Of a DNA stretch of 64,000 bases, positions 23,328-32,547 are shown piece by piece. The notes beneath the pieces were generated by a model that made no database searches, was not told the origin of the DNA, and saw only the letters and a list, made by a program, of their open reading frames with translations. This DNA is from Prinsepia uniflora (lineage: Eukaryota > Streptophyta > Magnoliopsida > Rosales > Rosaceae). Made by a program: the position numbers and the translations under genes. The stretch's first letter is position 1; every line of letters starts with the position of its first letter. The stretch lies in assembly GCA_032719365.1 (NCBI GenBank), contig CM064874.1, positions 36,070,716 to 36,134,715 on the forward strand, in the 5' to 3' direction.

Positions 23328-23841
23328 CCAATTATTTTTTCCCACTATCTGAATTGATCCTCAAGTCCAATAAATTCTAGCTCCAATTGATATAATCCAT
23401 ATTCAATTCGTCTTCTTTTAGGCTTTGATAACCAGGGTCGGGTTAGGGCGGTAGCGGTGCGGCAGCCGAGTGCCCCACCGTCTATTGCCACTGCCCGTAC
23501 AACATAATGAATCTGTTGATATTGAAGGTGTACAAGGTCCCCAATGGGATTTGCAGGAAGGCATAGGCCCACACAAAGAAGAAGTGGCGATGTATGGCTC
23601 AGAAGAAGGGGCTCTCTGGAGGTAGCCTCTTCACCGACGATGGTGATACGAATAGAGCCAGTGCCGACCTCAATGACGTCGGTGAAGATCAAACACATAA
23701 TTCCAAGTCGGAGGATGAGTTGGAGAAGGAAATGCCTTCTCACCTAAGAACGCCCTATCTCCTTCCAATCTCTCCGCTGGAGATTTTGCCATGGATGCAA
23801 GCCATGAAAACGCCTAAGAGTAGGGATTTTGATGGGGAATA
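23328..23841. other. Host unit, copy 1 (right part)
   Basis: Continues the host unit after element II and matches 45060-45545. It is cut at 23841 by the next LTR, whose left duplication would be GAATA (23837-23841). Confidence 0.7.
23594..23841 (+). pseudogene. Unrecognised reading-frame fragment, copy 1
   Basis: An 82-codon open stretch that I do not recognise. Its text is shared with copy 2 at 45299-45592 (for example LSGGSLFT near the start and KTPKSRDFDGEY near the end). The LTR insertion at 23842 truncates it. Several differences from copy 2 change residues, and copy 2 has a stop where this copy has Trp, so neither looks protected by selection. It may derive from an old host exon; no function is assigned. 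Confidence 0.35.
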
Positions 23842-25166
23842 TGTAACGACCCATCCCAAAATTTTGGGATTAATTAAGAATTAATTAAGGATTAGTGGGA
23901 CTAATCGGGGGTTAGCTGCGAAATTTTTGGACGAACAGTGTGAAATGACCATTTTGCATCTGAACGAGGTTAAAAAGTTGACTTTTGACCCGGGAGGTCC
24001 AATGAATATGGATCGAGGACCGTTACGTAGGTCGAGTCGATATGAGTCCGTAGATAGGCGGCACGTCGAATTTGAACTTTCAACAGGAAAGTTACGGGTC
24101 ACGAAAGATTTTGGGTGCTATTGTATGATTTATGAGGAAGTGAGCATTTGTCTTGTTGTGGGCCCAGATATTTTTTTCAGGCCCAACTTGTCACTCATCC
24201 ATCACTCCCTTCTCTCACATACATGCACCTACACCCCTCCCACTTCATTCGATCCAAATCCGAAACCCTCCCACTTCTCCTTCAAGTCCATCAGTTGAGA
24301 CCACAGAGAAGGAAAGGGTGAGAGGAAAGAAGTGACTGAGAGATGGAGTGAGGTGACTGGGACGGCGCAGCCGTCGTGAAGGTGACTAGAAAACAGGTAA
24401 AACCTGAAACCCATGGTTTTTCAATTCTTCGAAATTGTGTTTGGACGTTTGGGGGATGGTTTTATTGATTGGGTTGTGTTCCTGGGACATAGACGAGGTG
24501 TTGGGGATGATTTTGGACGGAAGAAGATGGCTGAGCAGCTCAGGCAAGAGACGGGAAGCTTGGTTGCGACTGTGGGATTTGAACAGGTAAATTCTAGGCC
24601 AGATTTTATGATTTTTAACCCATAGATCGATTGGATAGGTTGAGATGAACTTGTAGGGATCAACGGGATCGAAATCGGTTGAGAAATGAAGAAATGGTGG
24701 TCAGGTCAGGTCACGGATCTGCGCGACCCGTTTAAAGAACCCGTCGAGAGGTTAGGGGTGATGACATCATCAATTGACGTCATCACCTGTAAGAGTGTCA
24801 GGTGACGTGGCCTAATGGGGGATGGACATGTGGTAGCTGCGAGTGCCCAGTCATTCTGACATGTTAGTGATGTGGACCAATCAGATGGTGCCACGTGTCA
24901 CTGACATGTCAGACATATGGACCCGTGAGCTGCTGACACGTGGTATTGTCAGCTAACACGTGTCAGAATGTCATAGATGACATCACTACTGACGTCAACG
25001 ATGACTTTGATCGTTGACTGCTGACCTCAACGTTGACTTTGCTGACGTCAGCGTTGACTTTGCTGACGTCAGCATTGACTTTGCTGACGTCAGTGCTGAC
25101 TTTTTAGTCACGTTGATCGTAAATTTGACTTTGCTGACATGGGCAAGTATTTCAAGATGGGACTAG
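23842..25166 (+). mobile_element. LTR of family C, left half
   Basis: Starts TGTAACGACCCATCCC. The gag-only element at 25167-32547 is inserted in it; it resumes at 32553. Donor ACAG|GTAAAA at 24397 would match acceptor TTTGGACAG|G ending at 32747. The next donor (about 32825) reads ATGAGTGGAC, with GT changed to AT. Only the right half of the 14-bp palindrome is recognisable (near 24190). Confidence 0.75.
25031..25093 (+). repeat. 21-bp tandem repeat, three units
   Basis: Units 25031-25051, 25052-25072 and 25073-25093, plus a partial fourth. Each contains TTGAC (W-box core) and the palindrome TGACGTCA (bZIP core). The first two units are identical; the third differs by one base. Confidence 0.8.
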
Positions 25167-25989
25167 TGTAACAACCCGTCCCGAGAATTTGGATGAGTAG
25201 AGTGATTAAGGTGTGCTTAGTAAGGTTAATCAGGGGTTAGGTGGTCCCGAGGGGTCCGGGAACCTAGAATGACGATTTTGCCCCCTGCTTTGGGCAAAAG
25301 TGTTGACTTTTATTTTGGGAGGTCCGATGGACTTTGACCAATGACCAGGACGTAGTTTAGGACGTCACGAAGCCATAGGCAGGTGACACGCCTGATTCCG
25401 ACATCCGTGGAGGAAGTTGTGATGTTCGGAAGGTCGAGGGCATTATCGTAATTTTGATAAAGTAGGGGGAATAGTTGACTTTTTGATTAATCGAGTTTTG
25501 GTAGGTTGACCTAGGATGGTTAGATAGTTCTTGTCGTCCTGAGTTCGATGACAGGCGGCACGTGTTCATCGGACTTACGAGGTGAGAGTTACGGGTCTAG
25601 GAAGTTTCGGTAAAACCGTAAAATGAGTAAAACAGGAGGGTATTTTGGTCATTGTGGCACCTTGGGATTTGTGCACAGAGGAAAGGAATGGACGGCTGGG
25701 ATTAGGCCAGGTGGGAGTGTGTGGAGTGGATGGTGACACATGGCATGTGTGTAGAGGATTCTGGTGGAATCCTGTGCATTCACGGCCCAATTAATTGGGG
25801 CGCACCCGTGTTATGCATTCTGGTGCTTCGACACACAGAGAGAAACAGAGGGAGGAAATTGAGAGAATTGGAAGGCTGATTGTGGTGGTGCGGTGGCCGT
25901 GCACGGTGCAACGAAGATCGCGGTGGTGTCGTGAGGGCTGTGGGGAGTCGACCAGCCCCGGAGGAGCTCACGGTGGCAGCAGGAGGCAG

Positions 25990-27785
25990 GTAATTTCCTC
26001 ATCTCCGATTCCGTACTCTGTTTTCCATTGAACTTCAATGTGAAAGTCGTGAGTCTAGGGCTAGAGTTGAGGGAGTTGGAGGTTAGGGTGAGACTCCTGA
26101 GGGTCCTAGGAACCGGTTGAGTGTGCTGCCGTGATGGGTGGTGCACAGGGGCGGCCGGTACGACGGAGTGCACTTGTGTGCTCTGTTTTAGCCGCGAGGT
26201 TCGAACGGCAAGTTGTGCAGCTGGGGAGTGAGTCGACGGTTCTGGTTAACTGGGTTAGGTTTAGAGAAGTCCAGGGAAGAGTTTGGTGAGGCCACCGTGA
26301 AGGGTGGTGAGCTGGGTGGTCGGATCGTGAAACAGAGTTTTGGGGAGGTTTGATTTCGAGCTTGAGACGACGGGTAGGAGGCTGTGTCGAGGTGAACGGG
26401 GTACGGGAAGAGATAGGGCAGGTCAGGACGAAGCTACAGGTGAAAGAAGGGATCGAATTGGTGGCCGGACGGCGGAGATCAAGTCTCGCCGGTTCAGCCT
26501 GCGACGGCTGGTTCAGCACGGGTTGAAGACGGTACTGTAGCTGGCGCGTGGGGCCACGCGCAGCCACTTTGGGCGGCGCGTGGAGGCGCGTACGGCGGTT
26601 CTGGGAGAAACGGTCAACATCGTTTTTGGTCTAGGAGTTGTTGTGAGTTCAATGAAGTTGGTTTCGGGTCAATCGGAAGTCGTTTGAGTGTAGTTCCGCG
26701 AGGGTGAATGTTTAGGGTCCCGGGTTCTTACGTTTAGGATTCGGGGAATTTTGAGGGAATTTAGGTGAACCTTCGTAGACGTACTAGTAACGTGAGTTGA
26801 CGGTGTTTGACAGGATCGGGATTTCCCGAGGAAGCCGAGGAACGGGCTGGACGTTCGGGACGCGAGTAGGGCTCAGTACTGTGAGTGGACCCTTTCTCTA
26901 AACTCGAGCATGCATAACTGTTTTTATATACGTATTTTATGGTTTTACTTATGAATCTATGATTATTGAATATGAAGTGATGATTTTATGTGTTTGCACG
27001 TTTTTCGAGAAAAAGACGGTTTTGGCACGTTTTCGAGAAAATGTTGGTTTCGGATTTTGATGACACATTTGGGGATTTCCACCGATAAAGGTTTTCTAAT
27101 AATGATATATGGGTTATGAAATGTGATTTGTGATTACATGGGGTTTTGCTATGAAAATGGATATTTTCCGGATTTGGGTTCGGAATGACGGTTCTGGATG
27201 CCGGGAGAGCATCGAACCAGTGATTTCGGATTCGGGTTTGGATGAGGATTTGGTAAATGGTTTTCAAATGGTTTTGGGATTGGATTTGCTGGATCTGGAT
27301 TTTGGGTTTAAAGACCCGGATATATTGGACGGGGGACCGGCCGGATTGGGTTTAAAGACCCGGATTGAGTTTAAAGACTCGGGAGTTTAAAGACTCGGAT
27401 ATATATTGATTTTCCCCCGTAGGCCTTGAGTTTAAAGACTCGGGAGTTTAAAGACTCGGATATGATTAAGGCCTGGATTGAGTTTAAAGACTCGGGAGTT
27501 TAAAGACTCGGATAGGTCCAGCAGGTTTGATCGGGAAAATGATGATTTGATGTTTATGGTTTTTGGATACGGTTTCTGATACTCATGCTGTGGTTTCTTA
27601 AGATATTTTATGGTGTTTCTGTTTCTTATGATGTTTAAGAATGATTCTTTTATAAATGTGTTTATAACTGTTGGTTATGCATGTGTTTTCAAAACGGAGG
27701 GTTTAACTCGGTTTTCTTATAAAATGGTTTTTGAACTTTTGTACCTTCTGGTCCACTCACATTTTCTGTTTTAATTGCCCTCCAG
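25990..27785 (+). other. Putative two-intron leader, 5' LTR of the gag-only element
   Basis: Donor GGCAG|GTAATT at 25990; acceptor TTTGACAG|G ending 26813; exon of 67 nt (26814-26880); donor GTGAGTGGAC at 26881; GTCCACTCAC at 27751-27760, in which CTCAC fits a plant branch-site pattern 26 nt before the acceptor end; acceptor CCCTCCAG|G ending 27785. Splicing would join a leader to gag while removing about 1.7 kb. Same layout in the 3' LTR at 30461-32256. Confidence 0.55.
27304..27509 (+). repeat. Array of small hairpin units GGG/GAG-TTTAAAGA-CCC/CTC
   Basis: Two GGGTTTAAAGACCC units (27304-27317, 27348-27361) and six GAGTTTAAAGACTC units (first at 27367, last ending 27509). Each can fold on itself. 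Repeated in the 3' LTR (31775-31980) and, diverged, in the solo LTR at about 49625-49825. It lies inside putative intron 2. Confidence 0.8.
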
Positions 27786-28078
27786 GTTGTGGAGCTAGCG
27801 CGGGGTCTTGACGTCGAGGCAGAGTCTGAGGCATAGAAGCGACGTGAGGGATCCTAGCAGAGTTTAGAGGCTTCTGTGTGCGTGTACTTTCTCGGTTTTT
27901 ATTTTCCTTGTAATGTAGTGCTATGCTCTGTAAACGATAAGGATTTTGGGATATTTTATAATTACTCCTGCGTTTGACTGGGGTCGAGTGAGTGTTCCTT
28001 AGGTGTTGTGTCGGGGAGTCAGACGGGAGCGGGATTTACCTCGGGTTTCGGGGTGAAACCGGGGTGGGTCCTGACAAT

Positions 28079-28090
28079 TGGTATCAGAGC
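28079..28090 (+). other. Primer-binding site, initiator-Met tRNA
   Basis: TGGTATCAGAGC, complementary to the 3' end of plant initiator tRNA-Met, two bases after the LTR end. It primes minus-strand DNA synthesis. Confidence 0.85.
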
Positions 28091-28183
28091 ATAGGTTTGT
28101 CGAGTTTGTTGGGTCTGTCGGTTTGTGAGGTTGTGTTTTAGTTGTTTGACTACTTCTATGCCTCTTTCAGCGTGCGGTTGACG

Positions 28184-29017
28184 ATGCCTCCGAGACATAG
28201 ACCCTCTCCACAACCGGAAGAAGTAGCAAGAGAGACGGAGAGTGCCACGATTGAGCGAGCCCAGCGGCTCGGGGCTACTACTTTTAGTGGTGGGGCTGAT
28301 CCTGAGGAAGCCCAGAGGTGGATTACCCGACTTGAGCGGATTTTTGCGGTGATGCATTGTCCGCCGGAGGAGCGCGTGTTGTTGGCTGCATTTTTGCTAG
28401 ACGGTGCGGCGTACGAGTGGTGGTACACCCTCGAGTTGTCCGGTTGGGATGTCCACAGTGTGACCTGGGAGACGTTTAGGGAACGGTTTCTGGAGCAGTA
28501 TTATCCTTGTTCTTTCCGGGATGCCAAGGAGGCAGAGTTCTTGCACCTCCAGCAGGGGAATTTGACAGTGGCAGAGTATGAACGGAAGTTCCAGATGTTG
28601 TCTCGGTTTGCTCCTGCTTTTGTGGCCACTGAAGCCGAGAAGTGTCGTAGGTTTGAGTTGGGTTTGCGAGGTGAGATTCGAGCCGTAGTGACGGCTGGAT
28701 CTTTTGCTACCCTCCGAGACTTGTCGGATGCTGCGGTGCGAGTTGAGGCTAGTTTGCCGGTGCGACGCCGGGAACTATCTATTCCTGGAGCTTCGAGCCA
28801 GCGGACACCGAAAAGAGGTAACTTCGGTGGATCGTCCTCGTCGGGCGATGATCGTTTTGGTAGGCCTGGCAGTGCCCAGAGTTCAGGATTTTGGGGTTAT
28901 CGAGTACCACCGACTCCGCAAGCGAGTGCGACGTCGGTAGCGTCCACAGGGAGACCGAGCAGTGGACCAGGCTGGAATGTGTGTTTCTACTGCGGGGAGC
29001 GAGGTCTTCCGACGTGA
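28184..29017 (+). CDS. gag: Retrotransposon Gag, frame broken in the zinc knuckle
   Basis: A 277-residue frame from the ATG at 28184 (upstream in-frame codons have no ATG with a better context). Residues about 35-150 form a retrotransposon gag (capsid-type) domain: RWITRLERIF, then ERVLLAAFLLDGAAYEWW, then EFLHLQQGNLTVAEYERKF. A Gln/Pro/Ser-rich linker follows. The C-terminal CCHC knuckle begins with CFYC at residues 267-270, but a frameshift at about 29005-29008 (a two-base loss fits) replaces the His/Cys half by a stop at 29015-29017. The lost half continues in another frame. Gag would coat the RNA and form virus-like particles in the cytoplasm. As it stands the protein lacks a complete knuckle, so it may be non-functional or depend on other copies. 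Confidence 0.85.
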   Translation: MPPRHRPSPQPEEVARETESATIERAQRLGATTFSGGADPEEAQRWITRLERIFAVMHCPPEERVLLAAFLLDGAAYEWWYTLELSGWDVHSVTWETFRERFLEQYYPCSFRDAKEAEFLHLQQGNLTVAEYERKFQMLSRFAPAFVATEAEKCRRFELGLRGEIRAVVTAGSFATLRDLSDAAVRVEASLPVRRRELSIPGASSQRTPKRGNFGGSSSSGDDRFGRPGSAQSSGFWGYRVPPTPQASATSVASTGRPSSGPGWNVCFYCGERGLPT

Positions 29018-29285
29018 GTGTCCACTGTTGCCACAGGAAGGTGGTGTAGGCAGAGGAGCAGCGGAGTCCGGACAGAGTACAGCATCAGGGACAGCGGGCA
29101 CTAGAGGAGGTGGTGGCACAGCCACGAGTAGTTCGAGGGGACGTGGTAGAGCGTCAGGATCTCAGGCCCGGGTGTTCTCGATGACTCAGCAGGAAGATCA
29201 GTCGACACCAGATACGGAGACAGGTACTTGTTTTACTTTTGGTTGTCCTGTTGGTTTGGTGTCTGGATTTCGGGGTAGAGTCTAG
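29006..29285 (+). pseudogene. Gag C-terminal remnant in a shifted frame
   Basis: In the frame used from about 29006, the text resumes with RRECPLLPQ (rest of the zinc knuckle), a Gly/Ser/Arg-rich tail, and VFSMTQQEDQSTPD, the conserved stretch just before protease in plant Ty3/Gypsy polyproteins. It then becomes unrelated and stops at 29285. Protease and everything after it are missing, so the deletion joint is just after about 29220. Confidence 0.7.
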
Positions 29286-29636
29286 GAGTTAAGTTCCGTA
29301 GGAGGGTGACGGAAGGTATAGGAAAGGAGTGACTATAACTGATCGATTGGAGACTGTGGAAGGAGAGAACCCACAAGCTAGAGTTTGCCTTTAGGACTTT
29401 GTGGAGTTAGTCCGACCGTGGACGGAATAGTAGCCGAGGGAGATGGGTGGTTGTATACGAGGATGTACTCTGTGATTTCTGTCGGGTATTGTGAAATGAG
29501 GTATTTTATAATACCTTTGTTTTCTGTTCATAGAGTTTCCCTTGCGTACACCATGTAGTTGTTACATAGCTAGAGTTGGCTGTGGTAACAGTAGTTGTGG
29601 AATTTCGGGGACGAAATTCTTTTTAGGTGGGTAGAT
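29286..29636 (+). other. Interior 3' part and polypurine region of the gag-only element
   Basis: No coding sequence. Near the end is AATTTCGGGGACGAAATT (29600-29617), the palindromic motif typical of plant Ty3/Gypsy 3' ends, then TTTTTAGGTGGGTAGAT directly before the 3' LTR. Confidence 0.75.
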
Positions 29637-32547
29637 TGTAACAACCCGTCCCGAGAATTTGGATGAGTAGAGTGATTAAGGTGTGCTTAGTAAGGTTAAT
29701 CAGGGGTTAGGTGGTCCCGAGGGGTCCGGGAACCTAGAATGACGATTTTGCCCCCTGCTTTGGGAAAAAGTGTTGACTTTTATTTTGGGAGGTCCGATGG
29801 ACTTTGACCAATGACCAGGACGTAGTTTAGGACGTCACGAAGCCATAGGCAGGTGACACGCCTGATTCCGACATCCGTGGAGGAAGTTGTGATGTTCGGA
29901 AGGTCGAGGGCATTATCGTAATTTTGATAAAGTAGGGGGAATAGTTGACTTTTTGATTAATCGAGTTTTGGTAGGTTGACCTAGGATGGTTAGATAGTTC
30001 TTGTCGTCCTGAGTTCGATGACAGGCGGCACGTGTTCATCGGACTTACGAGGTGAGAGTTACGGGTCTAGGAAGTTTCGGTAAAACCGTAAAAATGAGTA
30101 AAATAGGAGGGTATTTTGGTCATTGTGGCACCTTGGGATTTGTGCACAGAGGAAAGGAATGGACGGCTGGGATTAGGCCAGGTGGGAGTGTGTGGAGTGG
30201 ATGGTGACACATGGCATGTGTGTAGAGGATTCTGGTGGAATCCTGTGCATTCACGGCCCAATTAATTGGGGTGCACCCGTGTTATGCATTCTGGTGCTTC
30301 GACACACAGAGAGAAACAGAGGGAGGAAATTGAGAGAATTGGAAGGCTGATTGTGGTGGTGCGGTGGCCGTGCACGGTGCAACGAAGATCGCGGTGGTGT
30401 CGTGAGGGCTGTGGGGAGTCGACCAGCCCCGGAGGAGCTCACGGTGGCAGCAGGAGGCAGGTAATTTCCTCATCTCCGATTCGGTACTCTGTTTTCCATT
30501 GAACTTCAATGTGAAAGTCGTGAGTCTAGGGCTAGAGTCGAGGGAGTTGGAGGTTAGGGTGAGACTCCTGAGGGTCCTAGGAACCGGTTGAGTGTGCTGC
30601 CGTGATGGGTGGTGCACAGGGGCGGCCGGTACGACGGAGTGCACTTGTGTGCTCTGTTTTAGCCGCGAGGTTCGAACGGCAAGTTGTGCAGCTGGGGAGT
30701 GAGTCGACGGTTCTGGTTAACTGGGTTAGGTTTAGAGAAGTCCAGGGAAGAGTTTGGTGAGGCCACCGTGAAGGGTGGTGAGCTGGGTGGTCGGATCGTG
30801 AAACAGAGTTTTGGGGAGGTTTGATTTCGAGCTTGAGACGACGGGTAGGAGGCTGTGTCGAGGTGAACGGGGTACGGGAAGAGATAGGGCAGGTCAGGAC
30901 GAAGCTACAGGTGAAAGAAGGGATCGAATTGGTGGCCGGACGGCGGAGATCAAGTCTCGCCGGTTCAGCCTGCGACGGCTGGTTCAGCACGGGTTGAAGA
31001 CGGTACTGTAGCTGGCGCGTGGGGCCACGCGCAGCCACTTTGGGCGGCGCGTGGAGGCGCGTACGGCGGTTCTGGGAGAAACGGTCAACATCGTTTTTGG
31101 TCTAGGAGTTGTTGTGAGTTCAATGAAGTTGGTTTCGGGTCAATCGGAAGTCGTTTGAGTGTAGTTCCGCGAGGGTGAATGTTTAGGGTCCCGGGTTCTT
31201 ACGTTTAGGATTCGGGGAATTTTGAGGGAATTTAGGTGAACCTTCGTAGACGTACTAGTAACGTGAGTTGACGGTGTTTGACAGGATCGGGATTTCCCGA
31301 GGAAGCCGAGGAACGGGCTGGACGTTCGGGACGCGAGTAGGGCTCAGTACTGTGAGTGGACCCTTTCTCTAAACTCGAGCATGCATAACTGTTTTTATAT
31401 ACGTATTTTATGGTTTTACTTATGAATCTATGATTATTGAATATGAAGTGATGATTTTATGTGTTTGCACGTTTTTCGAGAAAAAGACGGTTTTGGCACG
31501 TTTTCGAGAAAATGTTGGTTTCGGATTTTGATGACACATTTGGGGATTTCCACCGATAAAGGTTTTCTAATAATGATATATGGGTTATGAAATGTGATTT
31601 GTGATTACATGGGGTTTTGCTATGAAAATGGATATTTTCCGGATTTGGGTTCGGAATGACGGTTCTGGATGCCGGGAGAGCATCGAACCAGTGATTTCGG
31701 ATTCGGGTTTGGATGAGGATTTGGTAAATGGTTTTCAAATGGTTTTGGGATTGGATTTGCTGGATCTGGATTTTGGGTTTAAAGACCCGGATATATTGGA
31801 CGGGGGACCGGCCGGATTGGGTTTAAAGACCCGGATTGAGTTTAAAGACTCGGGAGTTTAAAGACTCGGATATATATTGATTTTCCCCCGTAGGCCTTGA
31901 GTTTAAAGACTCGGGAGTTTAAAGACTCGGATATGATTAAGGCCTGGATTGAGTTTAAAGACTCGGGAGTTTAAAGACTCGGATAGGTCCAGCAGGTTTG
32001 ATCGGGAAAATGATGATTTGATGTTTATGGTTTTTGGATACGGTTTCTGATACTCATGCTGTGGTTTCTTAAGATATTTTATGGTGTTTCTGTTTCTTAT
32101 GATGTTTAAGAATGATTCTTTTATAAATGTGTTTATAACTGTTGGTTATGCATGTGTTTTCAAAACGGAGGGTTTAACTCGGTTTTCTTATAAAATGGTT
32201 TTTGAACTTTTGTACCTTCTGGTCCACTCACATTTTCTGTTTTAATTGCCCTCCAGGTTGTGGAGCTAGCGCGGGGTCTTGGCGTCGAGGCAGAGTCTGA
32301 GGCATAGAAGCGACGTGAGGGATCCTAGCAGAGTTTAGAGGCTTCTGTGTGCGTGTACTTTCTCGGTTTTTATTTTCCTTGTAATGTAGTGCTATGCTCT
32401 GTAAACGATAAGGATTTTGGGATATTTTATAATTACTCCTGCGTTTGACTGGGGTCGAGTGAGTGTTCCTTAGGTGTTGTGTCGGGGAGTCAGACGGGAG
32501 CGGGATTTACCTCGGGTTTCGGGGTGAAACCGGGGTGGGTCCTGACA
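29637..32547 (+). repeat. 3' LTR of the gag-only element
   Basis: Near-identical to 25167-28076. Differences I saw include an extra A near 30091, a T-to-C change near 30539, a C-to-G near 30483 and A-to-G near 32281. Putative leader signals at 30461, 31284, 31352 and 32256. Confidence 0.92.

Larger units (their letters stand above)
25167..28076 (+). repeat. 5' LTR of the gag-only element
   Basis: Starts TGTAACAACCCGTCCC, ends GGGTCCTGACA. Contains putative introns 25990-26813 and 26881-27785, a GCGCGTG/CACGCGC hairpin (26544-26561) and the GAGTTTAAAGACTC array (27304-27509). The long minus-strand frames inside it (for example at 26106-26567) are repeated in the 3' LTR because the LTRs are copies, and are not genes. 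Confidence 0.92.
25167..32547 (+). mobile_element. Gag-only LTR retrotransposon (TR-GAG-like), young
   Basis: Complete element bounded by ACTAG (25162-25166 and 32548-32552). 5' LTR 25167-28076, initiator-Met primer site 28079-28090, interior of only 1.56 kb with gag, polypurine-like tract before 29637, 3' LTR 29637-32547. The interior stops soon after the TQQE-type motif that precedes protease in Ty3/Gypsy polyproteins; protease, reverse transcriptase, RNase H and integrase are absent. By eye the 2.9-kb LTRs differ at about six substitutions and one indel, so insertion is recent. Movement must rely on another element's enzymes. LTRs this long are unusual beside small described TR-GAGs. Confidence 0.92.

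Noticed and set aside
25031..25093. CRISPR-like array
   Set aside because: Direct 21-bp units without spacers, in a plant LTR; simple tandem repeats.
26106..26567. A 153-codon minus-strand frame, repeated exactly at 30577-31038
   Set aside because: It lies wholly within the two nearly identical LTRs of the gag-only element and spans putative intron sequence. Its exact repetition reflects LTR duplication, not protein conservation, and it has no recognisable domain.
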